Assembly (NCBI RefSeq): GCF_003265705.1
Contig: NW_020312903.1
Span: 21,744,864 to 21,808,863, forward strand
Reading direction: 5' to 3'
Source: Callorhinus ursinus
Taxonomy: Eukaryota; Chordata; Mammalia; Carnivora; Otariidae
Length of the DNA stretch: 64,000 nt
How positions within the stretch are numbered: the first letter of the stretch is position 1; each line of letters begins with the position of its first letter. Below, one piece after another: positions 21,255-32,937 of the stretch. The notes beneath the pieces are model-generated. The model made no database searches, was not told the DNA's origin, and was given only the letters and a program-made list of their open reading frames with translations. The position numbers and the translations under genes were made by a program.

Positions 21255-21350
21255 TACAAGATTTTTGTCCCCTTGTTCCCCTGGCTCTTGGTCGCCCTGC
21301 TTCGAAGAATGAAGAGGTAGACCAGACAAAGAGTGGTCTGGACCCAGGCA
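21255..21350. other. Possible LTR remnant
   Basis: CCTTGTTCCCCTGGCTCTTGG followed by GAATGAAGAGGTAGACCAG has the look of an LTR U5/R edge next to the solo LTR. I cannot assign it. Confidence 0.2.
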
Positions 21351-21668
21351 TCCCTACTTTGCTTTTATCCTGAGAGCATTTCATGGTATACAAATTACTT
21401 GGAATTAGAAAATATGAACCAATTTCCCACTTCTGTATTTGGTGTTAATGGCTACTTTAGAGAGTTGTATTGTGATAAGAAATCTACTTTACCACTATGT
21501 AAAAACACATTACAAAAGATGATTATAAGAATGCTAGCCATATATTGTGAAGAAGGATAGTGTTATTTCAGTGAAAAAAATATGTTCACCACTTTGTGTT
21601 GCGTGGAAAACATGTAAAGACACATGTATAAAAGATATTTCTAGGAGAATAAGAGAGAAATATGTTTT
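21351..21668. other. Single-copy DNA
   Basis: A 75-codon ORF starts at 21333 but shows no domain and no exon signals. Confidence 0.4.
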
Positions 21669-21669
21669 A

Positions 21670-21857
21670 GGGTGCCCGGGTGGCTCAGTCGGTTAAGTGT
21701 CTGCCTTCAGCTCAGGTCATGATCCCAGGGTTCTGGGATTGAGTCCTGCATGGGGCTCCCTGCTGAGCGGGGAGCCTGCTTCTCCCTCTGCCTGCCGCTC
21801 CCCCTGCTTGTGCTCTCTCTCTCTCCTCTCAAATAAATCAATAAAATCTTTAAAATA
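21670..21857 (+). mobile_element. Can-SINE, sense
   Basis: GGGTGCCCGGGTGGCTCAG, CGGTTAAGTGTCTGCCTTC, GGGATTGAGTCCTGC, CTCTGCCTGCCGCTCCCCC and CAAATAAATCAATAAAATC. Complete; no clear target duplication. Confidence 0.95.
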
Positions 21858-22019
21858 CCTATTATTTGTACATTTAATGGTTTATAGCAGTAGAAATACA
21901 TGGAATAAAAATAGTATGGATCCCTAATAATGGACACAAATATTATACCCTCAATACATATTTGACTTGTCATACTTAACATTCCTGATATTAAGAACTA
22001 AGATGACCTGAGTAGCTTT

Positions 22020-22200
22020 CCTGTGCTAGATAATGTGCCAGGTCAATAAGGTATTATATGTCATGCCACTGAAGCTTGTTACTAATCCATACAGTAAGTA
22101 CTATGATGACTACAATTTTACACATGAAGAAGGTTATTTGGAAATTGTAATTAGACCAGGTCAGAGCCAGAACTGGAAATTATATCCATTTGTTCTTGAA
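22020..22200 (-). repeat. MIR SINE, antisense
   Basis: CTAGATAATGTGCCAGGTC, ATTTTACACATGAAGAAGG and CCAGGTCAGAGCCAGAACTGG are the reverse MIR order. Confidence 0.65.
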
Positions 22201-22499
22201 CACACTTTTACAAAGCTTAACTATTTTGGAGTTATTGTAAAGCAAAATTGGGATGAAAGCATTTACAGAAACATAAACACTAAATAGTAGACTTTGTGGT
22301 AATTATGTTGTAACTCAGTTGAGATGGTATCCTCCAAATTTAAGGTTCAACAATTCATGAGTTTGATCTTCTGTATTTATCACCAGAAAAAAAAATGTTG
22401 AAAAAGAATGAAAAACTAAATTTCAAATTTTGCCTTAGCCTCTGTTTTCATAAGCAACTTTATAATTTTATACAACATTGCCGGTTGTTTTCCCTTCAT

Positions 22500-22660
22500 T
22501 TTTACCATTAGACCTTTCAGTTAGGTGAGATTGAAGTTTAGTCAAAGGAACTGGGCTCAGAGAGAATCATTTTCACAAGACCAGACATTCATTCAGTAAG
22601 AACTTTATTGTGAATGCAGTGTCCAGAATTTATCCTGACTCTTAAATCAACAGTTTTTTC
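22500..22660 (-). repeat. MIR-like remnant, antisense
   Basis: GGAACTGGGCTCAGAGAGAATC, TTTCACAAGACCAGACATTC and CAGAATTTATCCTGACTC resemble MIR reversed. Weak. Confidence 0.4.
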
Positions 22661-23260
22661 CATCAGAAAAAACTGACAAATTCAATAGTATAATCCAATT
22701 TTATATTTATTTTAATAACTAGAAATGTGCATTTTAATGTAAACATTACTAGTAGCATTGAAATCAATGTCTAATTGTACAGATCAAATGTTCTATAGCC
22801 CTTCTAAAAAATGTTCTACAGCCCTTCCATAGGAATGTTTATGTAAGAATGTGACGGAGACTAGCAGCAGGATTTTTCTTTTTTAATGAAAACATTATGT
22901 AGAAAAGATGCAATTATATAGAAAATATTTTTTTAAATCATGGTATGTCTGATTAATTTTAGCTATAGTAGGAATTGGCTTTGATCTTTGATGGCTAAAG
23001 CAGAAATTTTATGATTTTGCCTTGAGCTTTTGGAGGTAGTGATCTAGGAAAGAATGGAGATAATGGATCAGAAAGTCATCAGGACTAGAACATCAGGCTT
23101 CCAAAAACAATCTGATGATGATGCAGTCTAAAGAATAATGATAATATGAAACTGTGATAAGAGGAGATACATGTACTTTCTTTGGGTTTCCTAGCACCTG
23201 ACGCTTTTTCATATGCTTAGAGAATTTCTCACCATGTACTCCCCACCCCCACCACCTGGC
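22661..23260. other. Single-copy AT-rich DNA
   Basis: Contains a short duplicated phrase (TGTTCTATAGCCCTTC / TGTTCTACAGCCCTTC near 22788 and 22812). No gene recognised. Confidence 0.4.
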
Positions 23261-23264
23261 TTTG

Positions 23265-23680
23265 TGTAAGTTTAAGATGTACAACATAACAATTTCATAT
23301 ATGTGTATGTGTGAAATGATTACCACAATAAGTTTAGTTCATGCCCACACTTCACATAGTTATATTTTTTTCTTGTAATGGAGAATTTTTAAGATCTACT
23401 GTTAGACACTTTCATATATACAATACAGTATCATTAACTATAGTCACCATGTACATTACATCCCCAGAACACATTTATATATAACTGGAAGTTTGCACCT
23501 TTTAACCACCTTCACCCATTTCTACCAGCCCTCAGTTCCCACCTCTGGCAACCACCAATCTGTTCTCTGTATCCACGTATTGGTTTTTAAGTAGATTCTA
23601 CCTACAAATGAGATGAGATCATACAGCATTTGTCTTTCTCTGTCTGGCTTATTTCACTCAGTATACCATAGTATGTTCAT
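23265..23680 (-). mobile_element. L1MA-type 3' UTR, antisense
   Basis: GTTTAAGATGTACAACATAAC, ATACAGTATCATTAACTATAG, CACCATGTACATTACATCCC, CCTCTGGCAACCACCAATC, GATGAGATCATACAGCATTTG and CTGGCTTATTTCACTCAGTA are the classic reverse L1MA 3' end. Confidence 0.85.
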
Positions 23681-23798
23681 CTGATGGGTCTTGGGGTGAA
23701 ATTTAATGTTTGGTGTGGTCCCAGTTACTCCAAAGCCTCTGGTCTTTTTTTCTTCCTTTCCAAGCCAGCTGGCTCAGGTTTTTTTGGTCGTTCTGTGA
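23681..23798. other. Short unassigned sequence
   Basis: Between the L1 end and a SINE; an ORF runs through it into the SINE and is not credible. Confidence 0.4.
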
Positions 23799-23810
23799 GC
23801 TACTATGTAC

Positions 23811-24008
23811 TTTTTTTTTTTTTAAGATTTTATTTATTTGACAGAGAGAGACACAGCGAGAGAGGGAACACAAGCAGGGGGAGTGGGAGAGGGAGAAGCA
23901 GGCTTCCCGCCGAGCAGGGAGCACGACGTGGGGCTCGATCCCAGGACCCCGGAATCATGACCTGAGCCGAAGGCAGACGCTTAACCGACTGAGCCACCCA
24001 GGCGCCCC
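23811..24008 (-). mobile_element. Can-SINE, antisense, young copy
   Basis: Poly-T, AAGATTTTATTTATTTGACAG, ACACAGCGAGAGAGGGAAC, GGCTTCCCGCCGAGCAGGG, CCGAAGGCAGACGCTTAAC, GAGCCACCCAGGCGCCCC. Target duplication GCTACTATGTAC / GCTACTACGTAC at 23799-23810 and 24009-24020 (one transition). Several CpGs survive. Confidence 0.95.
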
Positions 24009-24020
24009 GCTACTACGTAC

Positions 24021-24250
24021 TCCTTACAAACATTCCTTCTCCAAGTTAATTAGACCTCTGACTGTATGAGAGACTGTATAGACAGTATGAGTGAGATAGA
24101 TGATATTTATAGATGGAAAGTCCAGGCAAAACAACAACAGCAACAAACTTCCCAAAACAAGAAATAAAAACCAAGAGAGTTTCCAGCTTCCAGCTGTTAG
24201 AAAGTCTAATCATTGATTTGTTGAATAAATGTAGTAGAGATTAATCAGTT
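24021..24250. other. Single-copy DNA
   Basis: Nothing recognised. Confidence 0.4.
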
Positions 24251-24254
24251 ATTT

Positions 24255-24408
24255 TTTAAAACTTTATTTTTATTTTGAGAGAGAGAGAGGGAGAGCAAAC
24301 TCCCTGATGAGTAGGGAGCCTGCCGGGCTCAATTTCAGGACACTGAAATCATGCCTGAGCCGAAATCAAGAGTCCCACGCTTAACCAACTGGGCCACCCA
24401 GGTGCCCC
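24255..24408 (-). mobile_element. Old Can-SINE, antisense, internally shortened
   Basis: ACTTTATTTTTATTTTGAGAG, CTCCCTGATGAGTAGGGAGC, CTGAGCCGAAATCAAGAGTC, GGGCCACCCAGGTGCCCC. The middle is shorter than in other copies. The flanks CAGTTATTTTTTAA / TGGTTATTTTTAA may be the target duplication. Confidence 0.85.
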
Positions 24409-24571
24409 TGGTTATTTTTAACCTTAAAAGATTGTCATCTAAAAATAAATATTTTAAATGACTCCTAGATTTTAAGTTGCTGTCTAGTTAAATCAAACCA
24501 GCAGTTCATTAAATGTAATATACATTGTATTAAAGTAATTGATACATTATAAAATCAATCAATTGCTCAGT

Positions 24572-24575
<4 letters not shown>

Positions 24576-24605
<30 letters not shown>
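24576..24605. repeat. (CA)n microsatellite
   Basis: About 15 CA units, uninterrupted. Confidence 0.95.
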
Positions 24606-24607
<2 letters not shown>

Positions 24608-25084
24608 AGATCTAGGTTACATAAACATTTACAAAGCTTTTATGATTCAGTTCGTGTCCATTTCTTATTGGGGTGGTGACCCCAGAGTGGCTTTACCTTT
24701 CTTTTTGGCATATATCACTTCTGGAAGAGGTAGAAAGGTCAACTAATTTAGTTTACCCAGGGAAGCCTGCTTAGCATCTCTCTGCCTGTGGCCCTTTTCC
24801 TCCCCTTTATTGCTCGCAGCCACTCCCTGCTAGTCCAGTACTGAAAACAAGAGACTATAAATACCATGTGTCACTGTGTCCTTTGCTCTAAAAAGAACTA
24901 CCCCTAAAGCCTGCAAATGTGACCAGAAGGCAGCTTCAAAAAAAAAAAAAAAAAAAGGCATTCATAGATATTGTGACTTGCATTCTAGACATCAGATGGA
25001 AAAAAAAAAAAACAACAGAACTGTTCGTTGCTAGCGAGCTCTTGCTCATGAGATGTAGGGCACAGCTAAAATGGATGTCAATCA
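24606..25084. other. Single-copy DNA with two poly-A runs
   Basis: A18 near 24939-24956 and A12 near 25001-25013. No associated retrotransposon body recognised; no gene. Confidence 0.4.
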
Positions 25085-25175
25085 AGATCACCTGGCTCAA
25101 ACTTCTTTTACAAATAAGGAAACCGAGGCTTAGAAAGCTTAAATAACCAGCTCAGGATCAATACACTTTTAACAG
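25085..25175 (-). repeat. MIR fragment, antisense
   Basis: TTACAAATAAGGAAACCGAGGCTTAGAAAG and CTCAGGATCAATACAC are the MIR 'acagatgaggaaactgaggctcagag' block reversed. Confidence 0.65.
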
Positions 25176-25278
25176 CTTCATTGTCTGATTGTATTTGTAT
25201 AATTTCTTAAGCTGTCTTTGAAAATAAAAGTGCTCAGTTTATTAAATATGTTAGGTAACCAAAAAGAAATCATTTTCT

Positions 25279-25466
25279 TTTAAGATTTTTATTTATTTGA
25301 CAGAGAGAGACACAGCGAGAGAGGGAACGCAAGCAGGGGGAGTGGGAGAGGGAGAAGCAGGCTTCCTGCGGAGCAGGGAGCCCGATGCGGGGCTCCATCC
25401 CAGGACCCTGGGATCGTGACCTGAGCTGAAGGCAGACGCTTAACGACTGAGCCACCCAGGCGCCCC
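25279..25466 (-). mobile_element. Can-SINE, antisense, young copy
   Basis: Same subfamily as 23811-24008 (ACACAGCGAGAGAGGGAAC, GAAGGCAGACGCTTAACGAC, GAGCCACCCAGGCGCCCC). Target duplication AAGAAATCATTTTCT / AAGAAATCCTTTTCT at 25264-25278 and 25467-25481. Confidence 0.95.
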
Positions 25467-25573
25467 AAGAAATCCTTTTCTAATATTAGCACTTTTCTAA
25501 TAATGATCTTAGATATTAGTATTATATCCTAAAATTTCTTTCTCTTGAAAATTATATTAAGGATAGCACTAGA

Positions 25574-25746
25574 CGGGTGTCTGGGTGGCTCAGTCGGTAA
25601 GCATCTGCCTTTGGCTCAGGTCATGATCTTGGGGTCATGAGATGGAGCCCCTTGATGGGCTCCCTCCTCAGTGGAGAGTCTGCTTCTACATCTCCCTCTA
25701 CCCCTTCCCCTCTCCCTTTAATTAATTATTTAAAATTAATAAATAA
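25574..25746 (+). mobile_element. Old Can-SINE, sense
   Basis: GGGTGTCTGGGTGGCTCAG, CATGATCTTGGGGTCATGAG, GGAGAGTCTGCTTCTACATC, ending in TTAATTAATTATTTAAA. Diverged subfamily with 'cttggggtcatgagat'. Confidence 0.9.
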
Positions 25747-26933
25747 CCATATCAGACTTCCATTTACTTATTTATTGTATTTCTTGAATAATTATTATTA
25801 TTGCAGCCAGTATTGAATTTTCAGAAATCAAGATTTGCTTACAATTCACATTGAAGAATATTCGTGGATATTTCATCTTGAAATATTATAAAGTGAATTT
25901 TAAGATATTAATAAACCCTCGAATCATTTCCTAGATATAAAGAAAATACATATATTATTTTCATTTTGTTGTTAGTAGCATCATATATGGCCACAAGAGG
26001 GCAATCTATGAAAATAATTGAAATTGCAAGGAAAGCCGCATTTATTAAGTGGATGTTGTTAGGTACCTCTGATCACAAATTTGGCATCATTGTCAAGCTA
26101 TATAAAGGGGTTCCATTTTAACTACATAGTATTTCATTTTAATCAAGACAAAATAAGCTTTACATTTTCCTTTAGGTTGTGATGTTTATAGTTATGCAGT
26201 AGATGCATCCTATGTGTGACACTGGAGTAAGATTACATTCTTATGGTAATGATATCTTGAACTATCAGGTCCTAGGAGAGTGGCAATGATCAAAATAACT
26301 GTCATTTTGTAAAGACTGTCTTGGATTTTGATGACCTTTGCCTAATCACTGATAAGGCCATTTCCTGCTTTGAAGCACATCTCATGAGACTTAGGGGGAA
26401 AAAAAAGGGGGGTCCCCTTATGGATTTAAAGCTATTTTGATAAGTAGAAGTAGATTGATTATTAATCTTATCTATATCCCTATGACTCAAAGTAATGTTG
26501 CATAAGAATGATTACTCCTCACAGGATCAAAGAGGAAAAAGTGTTTAAAGGATAAAGAACAGTTTTGGCATACTGAGTTCTTCAAAAATCTCTGCCCACA
26601 CTAACTTCCCACCCCGACAATCCCCAAAATAATACATCTCATCTAAAATGTACATTCACTTTTGTTCTTAGGAAAATAATGCAATAGAGTCTTCCAATTG
26701 AATTTCTGGAAGCAGGTGTTCTTTATGATAGCATCACCTTAATTCCTGCCAAGAACATAATGTTCAGCACACAATTCCAGTTTTATTAATTTCATTATTA
26801 TGTGCAGTACTCTGCCCATTCTACCAGACATACTGCAGAGTGACTCAAACAGCTCAAAAGAGAATTTCTATTTATATCCAACATTGTGTTTATTTGGTTA
26901 CATCCCTTAATTTTTTAAGATTATGTAATTCTG
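25747..26933. other. Single-copy AT-rich DNA with one CTCF-like motif
   Basis: No gene. A short AAAAAAAGGGGGGTCCCC tract lies at 26400-26417. The CTCF-like motif is listed separately. Confidence 0.4.
25988..26007 (+). promoter_or_regulatory. Candidate CTCF motif
   Basis: TGGCCACAAGAGGGCAATCT. TGGCCAC followed by AGAGGGCA is a good match to the CTCF core and its upstream bases, and it lies outside any SINE. Same orientation and core as the motif at 17716-17735. Confidence 0.45.
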
Positions 26934-26934
26934 G

Positions 26935-27126
26935 GGCGTCTGGTGGCTCAGTCCTTAAGCGTCTGCCTTCAGCTCAGGTCATGATCCCAGAGTCCTGGGA
27001 TCGAGTCCCACATCGGGCTCCCTGCTCAGCGGGAAGCCTGCTTCTTCCTCTCCCACTCCCCCTGCTTGTGTTCCCTCTCTCGCTGTGTCTCTCTCTGTCA
27101 AATAAATAAATAAAATCTTAAAAAAA
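26935..27126 (+). mobile_element. Can-SINE, sense
   Basis: GGCGTCTGGTGGCTCAGTCC (the head is missing a few bases of the A-box region), GGGATCGAGTCCCACATCGG, TGTGTTCCCTCTCTCGCTG, CAAATAAATAAATAAAATC, A tail. Target duplication ATTATGTAATTCTG / ATTATATAATTCTG (26920 and 27127). Confidence 0.95.
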
Positions 27127-27140
27127 ATTATATAATTCTG

Positions 27141-27799
27141 GGATTTAATAAAGATGTAATAATAACATTTGTTACAGAATTATACTTTTGGTGGTATCTC
27201 AGACTATGTAAAGATTTACTTTGAGATTTCATAAGTTGAAACACGCTACATTAGTAGAAAATATCCCTTTGATGTGCAATGGAAAAAGCCTGAAAATAAT
27301 TCTTTCAGATAGCTTTAAAGTTCTTTTTGACCTAAGAGGCATCCTCTCCACTACCTTTAATGTTCCTGTAATAGGTAGGATATGTAAATTACATTCATAA
27401 ACTTGGTATAAATGATGGCAGCAAGAGTTAATGAGCAAACTTAGAAAAGGAGTACCTGAAACTAACTTTACATATTCTACTCTGGAAACTAGACATTTCT
27501 GTCAACTAAGTAAGGCTCTGGGATTGGGTTTTTTAATGAAATCTGATAATGATTGCTAGTGAGAATGGTTTCTTCCTCTTTCTATGACTTTTGCATCATA
27601 TTTCTGTCACAGACACTGAAGCTATAGTGCAAATAATTATGGGGTATAAAAATAGAAGAGAGGGAAAAATCAGGAAATAGCAATAATGTTTAGAGAAATG
27701 CCTGCAGAATAATAGAAATAACATATAAATGAAATCAACAAATCATTTTTTCTGAAGTACCTATAATGTTAGTTATTTTCAAATAAGATGTCTAAATAC
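27141..27799. other. Single-copy AT-rich DNA
   Basis: No repeat or exon recognised. Confidence 0.4.
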
Positions 27800-27950
27800 A
27801 ACTTTCTCAGGTATGTGTTATTACAGCTAGTTTACAGCCTTAGAAACCATGCCTTTAAAAGTTAAGTATCTTGCCCAGGAACACATAATAGCCATTATGT
27901 AAAGTAGCAGAGCCAGGATTCAGCTCATGCCTTCTGAGTCCCAAGTCCAG
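27800..27950 (-). repeat. MIR SINE, antisense
   Basis: AAGTTAAGTATCTTGCCCAGGAACACATAA and GCAGAGCCAGGATTCAGCTC are typical reverse MIR blocks. Confidence 0.75.
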
Positions 27951-28438
27951 TGTGTGTGTGTTTTGTTGTTGTGGTTTGTTTTCTTGTTTTGCTCTTATGA
28001 AATTTCCTAATGGAAATCCACTAAACTACCAGAATACTAGCGATCAACAAATTTCCTGAGTATTCATAGTGCCAAATAGAAAGAAGAGGCAGAAGGAGAA
28101 AGGATGCAAAGAATGGAAAAATAAAGTAAAAAGCAAGAAAGAGGGATACAATTTGCCAGGATTGGAGATGGAGAAGTTTTGATTTGGTATCTGAGAGGCA
28201 CCAAACATAACTGAGATGTAGAAGCCACCTTTCTATGCATATGCTCTTACTCATCTGCATTCTACCCTAAGCCCTGCTCTACCCATGTGCTGCCCATTCT
28301 TGTGGTCTGTGCATAAGCTGTGTCTCACCCAGGCACCAAGGGTGATAGGAGGCTCGCTCTCAGATGTTACCGCTATGTTATTCAACTTTGGCCAAATTTC
28401 TAAAGCTTTTTCAAGTTTCTTTTCAGGCTTTTTTCTTT
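27951..28438. other. Single-copy DNA
   Basis: ORFs on both strands here run into the following CT repeat and are not credible genes. Confidence 0.4.
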
Positions 28439-28439
28439 T

Positions 28440-28525
28440 TTCCCCCCTCCCTCCCTCCCTCCCTTCTTCCCTCCCTCCTTGCCTTCCTGCCTGCCTGCCT
28501 TTCTTCCTTCCTTCCTTCCTTCCTG
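28440..28525. repeat. (CCCT)n / (CCTG)n / (CTTC)n compound microsatellite
   Basis: Pyrimidine tract of successive CCCT, CCTG and TTCC tetramers. It gives Pro/Ser/Leu-rich and Gly/Arg/Lys-rich ORF artefacts on the two strands. Confidence 0.95.
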
Positions 28526-31003
28526 AGAGATTTTTGCTAAGCCTGGCAAAGAAACTAAGGAAGATCATGTCATGACACACTGTATTGATGACACCGATGT
28601 TGGGTTTTGACACACAGCCTCCAGATTTTTCCTATCACACCGAGTTTTCCTGCCTCCTTGGAATGCCATCCAAAGAGACTGCAAATTTTAATAATGAATC
28701 TGAGCACTGTATCTGAAGTCAAGCATGATTTTTCTCACTAGATTTCATGTTTTGGGATGTAAATGTAAGCTTTGAATTACCCATTCACAGCTTTTTTTCC
28801 AGTGCTTAGGACATGTCCATGCAAACTGAATGTATTAGAGACAACTTTGACATATCAGAATTACTAAGAGTGATAAGGTTACGCCCCAACCATGACCTGG
28901 ATTAAAGTGTGTAAATGTACAAATTTAGCAGTTAGGCACTAATCTAAGTCCAATTTTCTCTGCAGGTTATACACAGTTCTCATGAGCTGAACAGATGCAT
29001 TTCTGATATCCCAGAAGCCTCCCACTCTTTATGTAGAACATAATTATATATATACATATATATGTATATATATTCATACAGACATATATTGTGTATATAT
29101 ACTATGTAGGGTTTTTTTCCTTAGAAAACTGAAATATGCAGTTTTATTTATTTTAGTGATAGTGACATATCCCATACTGTCATAAATTTTTATTTAAACA
29201 ACCATATTTTTTAGCTAAGTAAGTCCTCCTGTGGCTCAGGACAACTCTTTGCAAGATGATGGTGAGCATTTATGAATTCTAGTACCACTTCAGAGAATAA
29301 AACTGATTATTTTATTATATCATAGCATTACCTCATAGCACTATTACCTCTGTGCTTTAACAAATTGGCTTAATTTCATTCTATATGAAATTTGCCCAAT
29401 TATTAACATTTTAACAGATTAAGTTATTCTGAAATGTTTTTTAATAACATAGTTGATTGCATTGTGGCCTGGCTTCCTTCACTTTTGCAATTGATATCAT
29501 ATTTAACATACTGAAATGTTTTTCCATTTATATAACCTGTAACTAAGAAGTTGTTACTTCTATCAAAATTCTGAGAAAGCCTAGAACTATTAAAGGACTA
29601 TGTCATTGTCTTAGTTCTGGTTGCTGTCTACAATAAAACTTGTAGAGGAAATTCCTTAAGACATTTTGTCATCACCCTTATCATCATTAAATATTGTAGA
29701 TAAAATTGTGACCTGGGACAAAATGCTAAAGCAATGTATAAATTATAGTATTTGGCCTGGCTCTGAACCTAAGAAATTAATAATAAAGAAATGGGGTATA
29801 AGGAAAGTAATGAGCATGTTTCTACTCTATATTTTTCTGGATTTGCAAGTTTGATTATGATTGTCAACTACCCTAGGAAGATTATATTTTGATGCTTAGT
29901 GCTTATTGATAGGAAGATCCATTTTTTCCAAACCACCTGTCTCTTTCATTTCTTCTGTTCTTTCCTATTCACCATTTCACATGGAATCTTCTCCCTTGAT
30001 AAGGAGAAGATACATTAATTGTGAACCAATTAGTACAAAATAATATGACAAGTGTTTCACTATAAAGGATTGGTGGCATAATGTTCTGATCAAGAACATA
30101 GTGAAAACTGTTTCTCTGTGGTGTATGTGTGTGTTTTCTTTTTTATGCAGCTATTTGAGTAATGCCCCCAAATGTAGCTGCCTTGTTTACAGGACATAAA
30201 AGAGTACTAAGTAAAATTTGTCTTTTTTAACCCCAATATCACAGTCTTACTTTCATCACATCTTAGGTGGAAAATGATGTGGTTAACACTTCTCTATTCA
30301 AAATAGACTCCAAACTCAAAAATATGGTATCTTTAGCCAACACATAATAATTTCATTTCCACAAAAAAATTCCTGGTGTCCTGATTTATCTCACTTAAAT
30401 TTTAATTGTCTAAATATCTTTGTAAAAGTGCTTTTAACTAACATGTATCACAGTAACACATGTTCTCTATCCTCATGTCTATGGTTCTTCACAACCATAA
30501 CTATTCCAATTAGGAGTTTTTCTAATTAACCATTAAATAAATATTGTTTTAACACTTTCCTAGCATAGAAGATATAGTTAGGAGTAAGGGTCTTTACTTG
30601 CATAAGGCTTATAGTCTCAATTTATAGATAAAGAAACAAAAATGTAGATTTTTCTATCACATTTTATGATCCAACCATCAATAGCTTAGAACTAAAGGTG
30701 AATAAGCCATTATCCATGCTCTTTAAGAGAACTGATGGTGAATTGAAGGAGATGAATATACAGATAATTCTCATGTGAGAAATATAGATATAAGCCTTCT
30801 AACAAAACTATAGACAGAAAGATCTGGGACTGTATGGGAAGGAGAAATTATACCACTGTTTGAACATAAGAATGAATAATTATTATATTTATATTAATAT
30901 TGAATGAATAATTATAGCAGAGTAATTCACACAAGGATTGGTTGCAGCTATGATAAATGAAGTTATTTAGGATGCAAGGTTTTCCTTTTCTCTCTTCCAT
31001 TTT

Positions 31004-31004
<1 letters not shown>
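28526..31004. other. Repeat-poor single-copy AT-rich DNA
   Basis: Includes a TA/CA-rich degenerate microsatellite at 29046-29105. No SINE, LINE or exon recognised over about 2.5 kb. ORF 29666-29854 has no domain. Confidence 0.4.
29046..29105. repeat. (TA)n-rich degenerate microsatellite
   Basis: Alternating TATATA and CATATA units with interruptions. Confidence 0.8.

Positions 31005-31041
<37 letters not shown>
31005..31041. repeat. (CA)n microsatellite
   Basis: About 18 CA units; the Cys-Val ORF on the minus strand is an artefact of it. Confidence 0.95.
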
Positions 31042-31044
<3 letters not shown>

Positions 31045-31506
31045 CTTTTTAAAAACTCAAAGTTGTGTATTTGTTTCCCTTTTGGGTGGCCTGCAAATTG
31101 AATTTTAACTACCCCATGGTTCTTTTTTGCTTGTATACTTTTGCTTTGTTTTGATTTGATTTAACCTGCTTTGGCCTACTTCTAATCTGAGTGGAAAAAC
31201 CTAATGCCACCCAACCATGTTTTAAGGCTTTCCTCCTTCCCTAATCACTTCTGATGATTATTGGCTTAGGTAAAATTAGACACATCAGTTCCTTAGCTTC
31301 TGCAATTTGTTTTGATTACCAGGTGTTGTTATGTTTCTACTGTCACCAAAAATGCAGTGTATTGTCTAATTTGGGAGTAAAAAGTGAATATACATTTTAG
31401 AGCCTCCTACCCTTGCAAATCTATAACTCTGTTACGCAGAGTAGCTTGTTGAAAGTGGGCTTTTTCACGGATTTCAAGAGATTGGTGTTGTCACTCCAGC
31501 TTGTGT

Positions 31507-31640
31507 ATGTTATGGCATTCATTCATTCAACAAATATTCATTGAGTTGTGACTTTATGTGAGGCTCTGTTCTAAGCACCGAGGTTATAACAATAAGCAGA
31601 ACAAAATTCCTTGCCATTACATAATGTAGATAGTTCCAGT
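31507..31640 (-). mobile_element. L2 3' end, antisense
   Basis: CATTCATTCATTCAACAAATATTC, GAGGCTCTGTTCTAAGCACC and AACAATAAGCAGAACAAAATTCC are the exact reverse of the L2 end ('...aacagtgcctggcacatag...aatatttgttgaatgaatg'). Confidence 0.75.
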
Positions 31641-32360
31641 ACAAGGAAAAAATGAGCTAGTTTCATATTACGTCAGGTTTTTTGGTATCAAATTCGTGTA
31701 AGAAAAGATCCAGATACATATCTAGATCATCAGGACATTTGTTCTTCTTTTGAATGTCTGGTTTTAGAAACTGTACCCACATGCCCATAGGATGCAATTG
31801 GGGATATACTGCATATGCAGTCTGAAAACAGATTGTAGTGGGAGTCTTACATTGCATATGTAAGTTACTCTGACATCTTTGCAGATCACTTAACTGCTCA
31901 CATTTGTAAACATCTTTTGGCCTTAGACAGAAAAATTAATGTCCCAGTTCTGTACAGTAGATGGATGAAGTTAATGACATATCATTTGAGGTCATTAAAA
32001 TTGCCTAAGATACTCATTATTTTCATGAACATTTATAAATAGGAGTTTGTATTGCTCATGACACTTACTCCTTTTTATCTACTCTTTTAAATTAGTGCTG
32101 TACATTTTGAGCATCTCTGTTTTCACTATTTTGAATATCCTGAAAGTCTCACATCTCTAAATAAGCTGGAGTATTCCTCTTGAGGGACCCCACAAGATTG
32201 CTTTCCTAGTCACACTTCCACTTAGTGCTGGCAGGAAGGCTTATCTTCTATTTGATTAAAATAGATTGATATTTTAACTATAAGTTCATTATCATGCCTG
32301 CTCTTCATTGTAACTTTTGTCTTTCCCGAGGTGGTTTGGAAGAGCATAATCACTATCTTG
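31641..32360. other. Single-copy DNA
   Basis: Minus-strand ORF 31663-31857 has no domain. A short inverted motif GCATATGC at 31811-31818 is not notable. Confidence 0.4.
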
Positions 32361-32391
32361 TTTTTCTTTTCTTTTCTTTTCTTTTCTTTTT
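32360..32391. repeat. (TTTTC)n microsatellite
   Basis: Six CTTTT units followed by T7. Confidence 0.9.
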
Positions 32392-32924
32392 TTAATCTTT
32401 AAATGCACCTTTTTTACCCCCCTACCTTAGAGTTAAATGTGTTCCTGAACTGGATAAACCTCACTGAATGTGTGTATTCTTATTTATATCAAGTTTAATT
32501 TTCTTCTAGACTATAAACTTTCTCACTTAATTTAAATTATAATTTATTTAATATTATTGCCAGATAGCCCGGGTATCCTCAATATGCTATTGGTAGTTTT
32601 GGAGATTTTGCATATCATAATCTAGGTTGGGGGAAAACAGTGCATTGACAACCGGGACACATTTTATTGAGGTCCATTTTCCCCAGACTTTCCTTGACTG
32701 CTGCAAATGCCAATTATTTTTAATTCTGATCTGGTTTATTTTTAAGTTTTTTGGTTTAAGCTGTGTTTTTAAGCCATGTTTACCAAGGCCCTAGGACTGT
32801 GTCAAAATGCCTCAAGGGTAACTTCAGCCAACTCTAAACAAGGATTCTGATTCTGTTACCTCTGACTCAAAGAAATTCCACTTTTATATGTCTTATATCT
32901 TGGGATCCCACATATAATTTCATT
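32392..32924. other. Single-copy DNA
   Basis: Nothing recognised. Confidence 0.4.
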
Positions 32925-32937
32925 TAAAATATATTCT

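Noticed and set aside
545..27126. tRNA genes suggested by A- and B-box-like sequences
   Set aside because: They are the tRNA-derived heads of Can-SINEs: no cloverleaf completes and the bodies and A tails follow directly.
28251..28613. 120-codon minus-strand Gly/Arg/Lys-rich ORF
   Set aside because: Caused by the pyrimidine-rich tetranucleotide repeat at 28440-28525.
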